Origin: an uncultured Traorella sp.
Lineage (GTDB): Bacteria; Bacillota_I; Bacilli_A; Erysipelotrichales; Erysipelotrichaceae
Length of the DNA: 33,820 bases
Direction: 5' to 3'
NCBI GenBank assembly: GCA_945938205.1
Contig: CAMEUL010000001.1
Span: 1-33,820 of the forward strand
A program made the position numbers and the translations under genes. Of this stretch, positions 24,060-30,956 are shown piece after piece. Position 1 is the stretch's first letter. Each line of letters opens with the position of its first letter. The notes beneath the pieces are model-generated. The model made no database searches and was not told the origin of the DNA. It saw only the letters and a list, made by a program, of their open reading frames with translations.

Positions 24060-24449
24060 ATGAAAATTCTAGTAGCAGATGATGAGAAAATCGCTCTGAA
24101 TGGTTTGGTCAATGAAATCAAAAAAGTTCTTCCGAATGCTGAAATATACAAATTTCATGGAGGAAAAGAAGTCCTGAATTCATGTCTGGACCAAACGTAT
24201 GATATTGCTTTTCTGGATATTGAAATGAGAGATGTGAATGGAATCGAACTTGCGAAAGAATTGAAAGCTATTCATCCCAAAATCAACATCATCTTTACAA
24301 CGGGATACAGTGAATATGCTCAGACAGCTTTTTCAATCCACGCCAGTGGATACGTAATTAAGCCGGTTACTGCCGACAAAATTGCAAAAGAAATCGAGAA
24401 TCTACGTTATTCTATTGTTACTGAGGACGAAGAAACACTTCATATTTAA
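24060..24449 (+). CDS. Response regulator, receiver part, cut by an in-frame UAA
   Basis: A 129-residue receiver domain with DDEK, phospho-acceptor D in AFLDIEMRDVNGIELA, a threonine-region TTGYSEYAQ, and lysine in GYVIKPV. AAAGGAG lies before the ATG. The paralogue at 14976-15812 continues from its receiver through VQTFGHFEVFV into the DNA-binding domain. Here the equivalent is LHI, stop, TFGNFECFVNQ in the same frame. A CAA-to-TAA change at 24447-24449 would explain it. If the stop is real, the product is a receiver with no output domain and could only act by competing for phosphate or binding its kinase. Confidence 0.85.
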   Translation: MKILVADDEKIALNGLVNEIKKVLPNAEIYKFHGGKEVLNSCLDQTYDIAFLDIEMRDVNGIELAKELKAIHPKINIIFTTGYSEYAQTAFSIHASGYVIKPVTADKIAKEIENLRYSIVTEDEETLHI

Positions 24450-24869
24450 ACTTTTGGAAATTTTGAATGCTTTGTCAATCAGATTCCTGTGAAGTTCAAA
24501 TATACGAAAACCAAAGAACTTCTTGCATATCTGGTTGATCGTGGCGGTGCTCTTTGCAGCAATGGTGAATTGATATCAATTTTATGGGAAGATTGCGCTA
24601 CTTCTAAAAGTCAGTCTTCATATTTAAGAAATCTTTATGCGGATCTGATTCAGTCCTTGAAACAGGTACATTGTGAGAATGTCATCATTCGTCAGAGAGG
24701 AAAAATTGCCATTTGTCCGGATAAGGTAATCTGTGATTATTATGATTGGCTAAAGGGTTATCCCTATGCCATCAATGCATATCGTGGTGAATATATGAGT
24801 CAGTACAGCTGGAGCGTGTTTTCTTTAGGTGTGTTTGATAAAGAAGAAGATGAAATCAACCAAAAATGA
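24450..24869 (+). pseudogene. SARP-like DNA-binding part of the interrupted response regulator
   Basis: This is the in-frame continuation after the UAA at 24447-24449. It reads TFGNFECFVNQIPVKFKYT, KTKELLAYLVDRGGALCSNG, LYADLIQSLKQVHCENVIIR and YDWLKGYPYAINAYRGEYMS, matching the output domain of the intact paralogue at 14976-15812 segment by segment. There is no ribosome-binding site before the first possible start (GTG 24489), so it is unlikely to be made alone. Together with the receiver part the full gene would encode 269 residues, close to the paralogue's 278. The open frame has no further damage, which points to a recent mutation, read-through or a base-calling error. Confidence 0.8.
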
Positions 24870-24898
24870 TTCCATCTTTTCTTTTAACAGGAGGGTTT

Positions 24899-26656
24899 AT
24901 GAAAGGACAGAAACTCATTCAGTATCTCTATATAGGACTTGTCATATTGGTCTTGGGATTTTTTGGCTATGTTTTTATGAATGAAAATAGTATCAAAATT
25001 TCTACAAGACAGAATCAGGATTATTTCAAAGTAGAAAATGTCCAGGAAAGAATCATTCAAGATGATATGGCTCCTATAGGTATAAAAAAAGAATACACAT
25101 GGAATCTTCAGAAAGGATCTTCTGAAGGTGAGTGTTTGGGTTTTTATGTGGTGCACCAGTATGTGGATGTGTATATTGAAAATGAACGGGTATATCATTT
25201 AGGATCAAAGGATGATTCACTTGGAAAAACGGTTGGAAGTGACTGGGTATTTGTTCCTTTGAACGAAATGGATCAAGGAAAAAGAATTCGAGTCGTGATA
25301 ACACCTGTTTATAAGAGCGTAGAAAACAGAGAGGTTTCATTTCTGATTGGAGCACAAATGGAAATTTATTCGGATCAGTTAAACAAGGATTTTCCTGAGC
25401 TTTTACTTAGCATGGTGCTCATTCAGTTAGGTATTTTGCTTCTCTTCATTTCTCTGTATCAGATGTTCCGGAAAAAATCAGTGAATGATTTTTTGTATCT
25501 TTCTTGTTTCTCATTGACACTGGGTGTATGGAAACTGTCGGATACAAGGTTTTCACCTCTTTTGTTCCCTCAGCATACCTATCTGCTTTCTTGTTTATCT
25601 TTGGTTACATTGATGATATCAGCGATTCCTTTAATGATGATCATAAAAAACCAGACAAATAAAAAACAAAGTTTTCTTCTAAGTGGACTGACTTTATTGA
25701 TGATTTTAGCCTCTTTTGTTATGATCCTGCTTCAGTTGTTTCATATTCAGGATTTTAGAGAAACTCTGTTTATTACACATATATTGCTGATAATGTCGAT
25801 TTTGTTCATTACAGGTATTCTAATGCAGTTATGGTTTCAAAAGTCTTATACGCATAAAGAAAAAGTAAAAAAAGGATTGTTTCTGTTTTGCATCGTAGGT
25901 GGCATGCTTGATATCATCCATTTCTATGTTCAAGGAAACTCCGTGGGAATTTTCTATACATTAGTTGGATTTGTTTTGTATATTATTATGACCGGTGGAA
26001 TTAAAGTCATAGAAATCAGCGAGCAAGAAAAACGGCTGAAAGAACAGGAAGCAGAATTAGCAAGAAGCAGAGTATCCATCATGCTGAGCCAGATTCAGCC
26101 ACACTTTCTTTATAATGCATTGAATTCCATTTATCATCTTTGTGAAATGGATCCAATGACTGCCAAAAAAGCAATCATTGATTTTTCAGATTATCTCAGA
26201 GTGAATCTGGATTCGCTCAACAGAACTACACTGGTACCTTTTTCGATGGAATTGAAACATATTAAAACATATCTGAATCTAGAAAAAATGCGTTTCGAGG
26301 AAGATCTGCAAGTTGTCTATGATATTCAGACCGTTCAGTTTTCACTTCCATCCTTAACGATTCAGCCTCTTGTGGAAAATGCCATCAAACATGGAATGAA
26401 GGGAATATCATCAGCCCTTACATTAACGATTCAAACCATTGAAAAAGAAGAAACTTATGAAATTCATGTAATAGATGATGGAAAGGGATTTGATATCAGT
26501 CAGAAAAATACGGATACCACAAAAACACATGTTGGAATAGAAAATGTCAGAAACCGTTTGAGTGAAATGTGTCATGGCTCTTTGCAGATCCAAAGTGAAA
26601 TTGGAAAAGGCACTCATGCTATTGTTGTAATACCAAAAAGCAAGAATATGTCATAG
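24899..26656 (+). CDS. LytS/YehU-type membrane sensor histidine kinase, paralogue 2
   Basis: A 585-residue kinase partner of the interrupted regulator. Anchor helix at about 8-27; extracytoplasmic beta domain (about 35-165) with VVHQYVDVYIENERVYHLG, similar in plan to 7TMR-DISM sensors; seven membrane helices (about 172-370); coiled coil EISEQEKRLKEQEAELARSR; phospho-acceptor region SQIQPHFLYNALNSIYHLC; ATPase domain with QPLVENAIKHG and DDGKGFD. ATG 24899 is chosen because AGGAGGG lies 5 nt before it; the ORF opening at 24866 overlaps the regulator end. The kinase core is very like that of 13177-14979, so cross-talk with the intact SARP-like regulator is plausible. Confidence 0.92.
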   Translation: MKGQKLIQYLYIGLVILVLGFFGYVFMNENSIKISTRQNQDYFKVENVQERIIQDDMAPIGIKKEYTWNLQKGSSEGECLGFYVVHQYVDVYIENERVYHLGSKDDSLGKTVGSDWVFVPLNEMDQGKRIRVVITPVYKSVENREVSFLIGAQMEIYSDQLNKDFPELLLSMVLIQLGILLLFISLYQMFRKKSVNDFLYLSCFSLTLGVWKLSDTRFSPLLFPQHTYLLSCLSLVTLMISAIPLMMIIKNQTNKKQSFLLSGLTLLMILASFVMILLQLFHIQDFRETLFITHILLIMSILFITGILMQLWFQKSYTHKEKVKKGLFLFCIVGGMLDIIHFYVQGNSVGIFYTLVGFVLYIIMTGGIKVIEISEQEKRLKEQEAELARSRVSIMLSQIQPHFLYNALNSIYHLCEMDPMTAKKAIIDFSDYLRVNLDSLNRTTLVPFSMELKHIKTYLNLEKMRFEEDLQVVYDIQTVQFSLPSLTIQPLVENAIKHGMKGISSALTLTIQTIEKEETYEIHVIDDGKGFDISQKNTDTTKTHVGIENVRNRLSEMCHGSLQIQSEIGKGTHAIVVIPKSKNMS

Positions 26657-26662
26657 GCTTTA

Positions 26663-26689
26663 TTGCAGTTATATTGTACTAAGTATACT
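26663..26689 (+). promoter_or_regulatory. Possible promoter of the CPBP protease gene
   Basis: TTGCAG (26663-26668), a short 15-bp spacer and TATACT (26684-26689). No terminator is visible after the kinase gene, so the protease may also be read from the operon promoter. Confidence 0.35.
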
Positions 26690-26714
26690 AAAATGTAAGC
26701 ATTGAGGAAAAGCT

Positions 26715-27983
26715 ATGAAAAATAGAAATCATTTATTATTAGATAATCCCATACTTAGTTCATTTTTGATGCCAGTTCTTTTTATGGTAATGCTTAACTT
26801 GATGTCTACTTTCACAGCTCTTTTATTTGAGAATGCATTTGGGAAAACAAGCTTGCTTTATATGATCAATGATGATATCGCTTGTTTTTGTGTTTCCATG
26901 CTGTTTATCATTTTTATGAATCAGTTTTTTAAGAAGAACTGTCATTTTGGCATCACCAGTGGAAATTTTAAAAAAGGAATGTTGCTTTCATTGCCCGGTC
27001 TTATTATAGTATTTTGGAATCTTCTGCAGATAATAGTCAATCATCTTCCTCTTGTGAGTGGTACCAATGCTGTCATTGCAGCAATAATTGCAGGAATTGG
27101 TCCAGGTGTTGCAGAAGAAATTATGAGTCGAGGATTTGTCATCTCGAATCTGATGCGTTTATGGAAAGATAAGGACAAGAAATATTTGTATATCCTGTTT
27201 ATTTCCGGTTTCTCATTTGGTTTGTTGCATGCAGTGAACTATTTTGCGACATACGATCTATTGGGAACATTTGTTCAAGTGATTTATGCGAGTGCCATCG
27301 GTATTTTCTATGCAGCAGTTTATTTGCGTTCCAGAAACTTGTGGGGCGTGATGATCGTACATTCTTTAACGGACATCGTTGCAATGATGATTGTTTATGA
27401 AATGGGAAATACGACGATATTGGATGTTATTTTTGCTTTGGTCCTTTCCATTATAATGATTGGCATAGCATTATTGATCATTCGCCCAGGAACTTATCAG
27501 GAAATGGATGAAATCTGGGAAGATAACTGGGAATTAAGTACCGGGATCACAAAAAGACCATTATGGAAAACTATCCGCATTTTTCTATTTGTCCTTTTTA
27601 TTCTTTTTGCTTCTTCTGTTGGGGTGGTGTTGTATAAGTCATACATGGGTTATCAGACAGGAGCTCCTCAAATCACAGATGTTGAATGTGAAATAAATCC
27701 GGAAAAGACACAAATCAAGATCCAGATGCCTAAAGAAATGGGATCAATGATTACTCTTAATAATTCAGATCCAGAAGTGCTGATACAGACAATGGTAACG
27801 GTAGAAGAAAAGAAGACCAGTTATACATTTAAAGTTGGCAATGTTCAAGAAGAAAAAAAGGTTACTTTAAATTTTAAGTCAGTAATCTTAGACAACCAAA
27901 ATGAATTAACCATGGGTACTTATACGATCGTAATATCCATTGATAAAAACGGAAAGATTACAGATTACCATGATGTAAATTAG
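26715..27983 (+). CDS. CPBP-family intramembrane metalloprotease with C-terminal outer domain
   Basis: A 422-residue polytopic membrane protein. The CPBP (Abi) core carries the three expected motifs: EEIMSRG (EExxxR-type), FSFGLLHAVNYF (FxxxH) and VHSLTDIV (HxxxD-type), which form the active site within helices. Core residues about 10-260 hold seven or more helices; a further helix (about 292-312) is followed by a 110-residue hydrophilic C-terminal domain with beta-strand character (TDVECEINPEKTQIKIQMP) that probably lies outside. GAGGAAAAG precedes the ATG. Bacterial CPBP proteases act in bacteriocin immunity or membrane protein processing; the substrate here is unknown. A terminator follows. 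Confidence 0.9.
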   Translation: MKNRNHLLLDNPILSSFLMPVLFMVMLNLMSTFTALLFENAFGKTSLLYMINDDIACFCVSMLFIIFMNQFFKKNCHFGITSGNFKKGMLLSLPGLIIVFWNLLQIIVNHLPLVSGTNAVIAAIIAGIGPGVAEEIMSRGFVISNLMRLWKDKDKKYLYILFISGFSFGLLHAVNYFATYDLLGTFVQVIYASAIGIFYAAVYLRSRNLWGVMIVHSLTDIVAMMIVYEMGNTTILDVIFALVLSIIMIGIALLIIRPGTYQEMDEIWEDNWELSTGITKRPLWKTIRIFLFVLFILFASSVGVVLYKSYMGYQTGAPQITDVECEINPEKTQIKIQMPKEMGSMITLNNSDPEVLIQTMVTVEEKKTSYTFKVGNVQEEKKVTLNFKSVILDNQNELTMGTYTIVISIDKNGKITDYHDVN

Positions 27984-27990
27984 TGTAATA

Positions 27991-28027
27991 AAAAATCGTT
28001 ATTTAAACAAAAAAACGATTTTTTTAT
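27991..28027 (+). terminator. Rho-independent terminator after the CPBP gene
   Basis: AAAAATCGTT (27991-28000) pairs with AACGATTTTT (28014-28023) around a 13-base loop, and the T tract continues to 28025. Confidence 0.85.
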
Positions 28028-28037
28028 TTTGAATACG

Positions 28038-28069
28038 ATGTCCTTTTGTTGTCCTTTGGTTTGTATAAT
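28038..28069 (+). promoter_or_regulatory. Second SARP-type promoter, upstream of the disrupted transporter
   Basis: Heptamers ATGTCCT (28038-28044) and TTGTCCT (28049-28055), 11 bp apart, the second ending 8 bp before TATAAT (28064-28069). From 28039 it matches 15861-15892 at 31 of 32 bases. Flanking sequence differs, so the match is limited to the control element. Confidence 0.7.
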
Positions 28070-28099
28070 ATTACTAATTAAAAGTTTGGGTGATTTGTT

Positions 28100-28186
28100 A
28101 TGTGGGCTAGTTGTTTGTTGATTAGTATTTTATTATGGAGCGTTACAAGTATTTTTTATAAAAAAGGTGCATATAAGGATGATTAA
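28100..28186 (+). pseudogene. EamA/DMT-type transporter, 5' fragment cut by an IS element
   Basis: ATG 28100 encodes MWASCLLISILLWSVTSIFY then KKGAYKDD and a TAA three bases before the left end of the IS element at 28189. A first membrane helix followed by a (Y)KKGA motif is the usual start of EamA-family drug/metabolite transporters. The rest of the gene lies beyond the IS at 30074. GGGTGA lies 7-12 nt upstream. The fragment alone is a 28-residue peptide without known function. Confidence 0.75.
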
Positions 28187-28188
28187 AG

Positions 28189-28221
28189 TGGTCCCCTTGT
28201 CAAGGACAAAAATAAAAAAAG
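28189..28221 (+). repeat. Terminal inverted repeat of the IS element, left
   Basis: Starts TGGTCCCC and contains TCAAGGACAA and an A-rich block; the reverse complement of 30043-30073 reads TGGACCC...TAGGACAACC with a similar A-rich block. Confidence 0.7.
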
Positions 28222-28249
28222 AACTTTAAAAGAATAAATAAAAGAATTA

Positions 28250-28280
28250 TCCTCCTGTTGAAGTGAATAGGAGGAATTTT
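28250..28280 (+). promoter_or_regulatory. Hairpin that hides the ribosome-binding site of the IS-borne small ORF
   Basis: TCCTCCT (28250-28256) pairs with AGGAGGA (28269-28275). The right arm is the perfect ribosome-binding site of ATG 28283, and the arm is followed by ATTTTTT, so the same structure could also end transcription. Confidence 0.55.
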
Positions 28281-28282
28281 TT

Positions 28283-28552
28283 ATGGAATATAAATGTAAA
28301 TGGTATTTGTCTGATGGAAGTGTTTTGAGAGGTAAAACAGCTGCTAAATATTTACATACAAAGCTAAAGAACTATGAGAGATTGATTGAAGATGTGGATT
28401 GTGTCCTGTCTAGATCTTTGAAATCCAATCATATTGTAGAAGAAAATACTTTAGCTAATACAGTCATGTCTACCGGCGAAACTTTGTCCATTATTCAAAT
28501 AGAACTTGAATTATTGTTAGAAAGGGTGTCTTGTGTTTTGGAAGATTCCTGA
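28283..28552 (+). CDS. Small ORF of unknown function inside the IS element
   Basis: An 89-residue ORF reading MEYKCKWYLSDGSVLRGKTA, then a mostly helical stretch with conserved-looking charges (YERLIEDVDCVLSRSLKSNH) and an IELELLLERV C-terminus. AGGAGG lies 8 nt before the ATG but within a hairpin. Its last 58 nt overlap the end of orfB on the opposite strand, so it is convergent with the transposase genes. I recognise no family. It may be a passenger gene of the element, a regulator of transposition, or a piece of an older gene trapped between the ends. Confidence 0.5.
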   Translation: MEYKCKWYLSDGSVLRGKTAAKYLHTKLKNYERLIEDVDCVLSRSLKSNHIVEENTLANTVMSTGETLSIIQIELELLLERVSCVLEDS

Positions 28553-29511
28553 TTTCGAGCATCCTTGACCTTTTTGATCTTTTCTTTGATCTTATCAGGT
28601 TCTTTGATATATTCTTTCAGTGGATAGTTTCCTGTCTGATAATATTCATAAAATTCATTTGGAGATAACTTGGCCAAATTGTATTGGTATCTTTCATTAT
28701 TATAGTAGTCAATATAATCATCAATGATTTCCTTAAGTTCTTCAAATGTTTCTATATCCTTGAAATTCTCACCAATCTCATCCTTCATATGTCCAAAAAA
28801 GGATTCTTGTGGTGCATTGTCCCAACAGTTTCCTCGTCTTGACATCGATCGTCGAATTTCTTTATCTTCCAATAGATCGATGAATTGTATTGAGGAATAA
28901 TGTGCCCCTTGATCTGAATGTATTAATGCATCTGTATGTATCTTTTCTTTATGATTTTCAAATAGTTGATTCACTGTTTCTAAAACAAATTCTTCTTCCA
29001 TCGACAGTGACAAGACGTATGCAAGTATCTGCTTTGCAAAGGCATCTTTGATGACCGATAGATAAGTTTTCGTCCTTTTTTGCGAAAAGTAAAAATAAGT
29101 TATATCCGTCAATAAGACATATCCTGGCCCATAATCTTCAAAATGCCTATCTAATAGATTTTCTGCATAATTGGATGTTCTTATCGCTTTCATCATTCTT
29201 CGATATGGATTAGCTTTACGTATCGGGCAGAGCAGATGATATTTTTTCATCAATCTGGATATCTTCTTTTCGTTCATGACGATTCCTTTATGCAATAGCC
29301 GCATTCGTATGCCTCGTCTTCCTTTATCTATTCCTTTATGTTTGTAAGCATCCAATATCAAATCGAAATCTTTTTCATCTTGTTTTTCTTTCTTTTTCAT
29401 GTATGATTCTGGATTTTTCTTTGAGTTTATCCATGCATAATAACCACTTTTGGATACTCCTGCTGCCTCACAAAGATAGGCTATTGTAAGTGTATTGCCC
29501 TTTGATTGCAA
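28495..29511 (-). CDS. IS3-family transposase OrfB (DDE integrase catalytic subunit)
   Basis: A 338-residue frame with the retroviral-integrase-like (rve) core. Visible DDE residues: D in LLTDITYFYFS, D in ALIHSDQGAHYSS, and E in NAPQESFFGHMKDE. An HTH_21-like segment (RRGIRMRLLHKGIVMNEKKI) lies upstream and KLSPNEFYEYYQTGNYPL closes the usual catalytic part. About 40 extra lysine-rich residues follow, longer than typical. The annotated start is a TTG without a ribosome-binding site; the frame is open upstream to 29608 as KSQIYQQKATIQDAKDKGAR, so it is probably made by -1 frameshifting from orfA. Confidence 0.88.
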   Translation of the reverse strand: MQSKGNTLTIAYLCEAAGVSKSGYYAWINSKKNPESYMKKKEKQDEKDFDLILDAYKHKGIDKGRRGIRMRLLHKGIVMNEKKISRLMKKYHLLCPIRKANPYRRMMKAIRTSNYAENLLDRHFEDYGPGYVLLTDITYFYFSQKRTKTYLSVIKDAFAKQILAYVLSLSMEEEFVLETVNQLFENHKEKIHTDALIHSDQGAHYSSIQFIDLLEDKEIRRSMSRRGNCWDNAPQESFFGHMKDEIGENFKDIETFEELKEIIDDYIDYYNNERYQYNLAKLSPNEFYEYYQTGNYPLKEYIKEPDKIKEKIKKVKDARNQESSKTQDTLSNNNSSSI

Positions 29512-29522
29512 TGTCCTATTGA

Positions 29523-29969
29523 TCAGTTCGTATTTTTCTCTTGCTCCTTTATCCTTTGCATCTTGGATAGTTGCTTTCTGTTGATAGATCTGACTCTTTT
29601 TAAAAAATCATTCTCTTGTTGGAGAATTTTGTTTTTATGTTTCAAACGTGCGATTTGTTCTTCCGGTGTTAGATCTTTTGTGATGGGTCTTCCACTATTG
29701 CCTTTGCGTGTATCCTTGAATCCTGCTGATCGTTCAGCTTCCTTTTTGATGCGATAAGTAAAATTATTTCTTCGCTTATTATCTATAACTTTTAGATCAA
29801 ACCCATATTTATAGAAGATCATCGACGGAGACATTCCACTTTGATAGTCATTCCAGAATAGTTCCTTAAAAGTCTCACTGTAATTGATATAATTCTCAGT
29901 TACACTTGTAACATATGGATTTCCTTTTAAATGTTCAATTTGTTCTTGTGTGAATTTCTTTACTGCCAT
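29523..29969 (-). CDS. IS3-family OrfA (helix-turn-helix protein)
   Basis: A 148-residue DNA-binding protein. FKELFWNDYQSGMSPSMIFY with the following helix resembles the HTH segment of IS3 OrfA proteins, and EEQIARLKHKNKILQQENDF is the leucine-zipper-like region used for multimerisation. GGAGCAG precedes the ATG. Inside the zipper end the slippery heptamer T TTA AAA (29598-29604 on the minus strand) lies in the correct phase for a -1 shift into the orfB frame, giving an OrfAB fusion transposase of the normal type. Confidence 0.85.
   Translation of the reverse strand: MAVKKFTQEQIEHLKGNPYVTSVTENYINYSETFKELFWNDYQSGMSPSMIFYKYGFDLKVIDNKRRNNFTYRIKKEAERSAGFKDTRKGNSGRPITKDLTPEEQIARLKHKNKILQQENDFLKRVRSINRKQLSKMQRIKEQEKNTN
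29598..29604 (-). promoter_or_regulatory. Programmed -1 ribosomal frameshift site of the transposase
   Basis: T TTA AAA, in phase with orfA codons TTA AAA. A -1 shift gives continuous reading into orfB (DFLKKSQIYQQKATIQDAKD), which has no other good start. Confidence 0.6.
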
Positions 29970-30000
29970 CTTTATTTCTGCTCCTTACCAATAGTTTACC

Positions 30001-30029
30001 AAAAAGAAAGAACCCTGTAAGTAGGGTTC
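30001..30029 (-). terminator. Inward-facing terminator at the IS end
   Basis: On the minus strand GAACCCT and AGGGTTC form a 7-bp stem with a six-base loop (30010-30029), followed by TTTCTTTTT. It lies between the IS end and orfA and would block transcripts entering from outside, a known way for elements to limit transposition. Confidence 0.55.
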
Positions 30030-30042
30030 CGTTATTTTATCT

Positions 30043-30073
30043 CTTTTTTTGGTTGTCCTATTTACAGGGTCCA
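30043..30073 (-). repeat. Terminal inverted repeat of the IS element, right
   Basis: Ends ...CAGGGTCCA on the plus strand. Its CCCTGTAAATAGG core is nearly repeated, in the opposite direction, in the terminator hairpin at 30013-30026 (CCCTGTAAGTAGGG). Confidence 0.7.
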
Positions 30074-30939
30074 TTTTAGATCGATATATCCATTTAAAAT
30101 TTTCGGTGATTACAGGACTTCTATGTTTTATTATAGCTTTATGTTACATTGTCATTCGAGAAGAATCCTTTTCGATATGGGAAAGTGCAATTCGATTCTG
30201 GCCAATGACTTTGTTTGGAATTATCTATGCTATCGGAAACACTTTTACCTTTAAAGGTTTTTTGTATAATGATGTATTCGTAATTGCTCCTATTGAAAAT
30301 ACAGCCAATGGTTCTTATGTCTTGATCTTGATTATAATGTATGTGTTGCTGGGTCGTGTTAATTCCGTTTGGGAAGTGTTAACACCATATAAAATTATTG
30401 GAATTCTATGTATTTGTGCAGGTATTGCATTCCTTGCTTTTGTTCAGCATCAACAGGCGAAATCTTCGGGTAATTATGAAAGATTTAAAGCAGGGGCATC
30501 AGCACTGATCTTTCCATTGCTTTTTTCAATGATGGATGGTCTTGAAACAGTCGTCAGTGGCTTATGTTTGGATAAAACATTCGGATTCGCCATGCCGGAA
30601 GGAGACAGCATTATTATCGGCGGAATGGAATATGCTTTCTTTGCTTTGATTTTCTGGATCTACATTAGTATCAAGGAAAAGAAATTATTCAATCCTGTCT
30701 CAAAAAAATATATGCTTTTTTTCGGTGGTGCTTTATGTGATAACATTGCCATTGTATCATATTCATATGCAATGGCGATTGATTCTGTGGCAACAGATCC
30801 CATTCTTGCTGTTTATCCCGTGATTACGATATTGCTGTCAAGAATTCTATTAAAAGAGAAACTTTCAAAGAAACAGTATTTGTGTTTGGTGTTGTTGCTT
30901 GTAGGAAGTTTCATGATCGTTATTGAACAGATAATGTAA
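30074..30939 (+). pseudogene. EamA/DMT-type transporter, 3' fragment after the IS element
   Basis: An open frame of about 288 codons in the EamA transporter pattern: nine hydrophobic segments, MTLFGIIYAIGNTFTFKGFL in the first half, and the closing DPILAVYPVITILLSRILLK, EKLSKKQYLCLVLLLVGSFM of the second EamA repeat. Translation from the IS side could start at a TTG (30049) within the inverted repeat, but there is no ribosome-binding site. Joined to 28100-28186 it gives a transporter of about 315 residues, the family's usual length. Substrate is unknown. The reading frame has no other damage, so the insertion looks recent. Confidence 0.8.
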
Positions 30940-30956
30940 GTATTGAAAGGGATAGT

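Larger units (their letters stand above)
28189..30073 (-). mobile_element. IS3-family insertion sequence with an extra small ORF
   Basis: An 1885-bp element with imperfect inverted ends that begin TGG and end CCA (28189-28221 and 30043-30073, about 26 matches when two small gaps are allowed; both carry GGACAA and an A-rich block). It encodes IS3-type orfA and orfB on the minus strand. IS3 elements are normally 1.2-1.6 kb; here about 300 bp between the end of orfB and the left repeat carry a convergent 89-codon ORF. It interrupts a transporter gene. No target duplication is visible (AAAG on the left, TTTT on the right), so flanking bases may have been lost or changed after insertion. Confidence 0.85.

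Noticed and set aside
29506..29757. An 83-codon plus-strand frame inside orfA
   Set aside because: It is antisense to the transposase frames, without a ribosome-binding site or recognisable domain.
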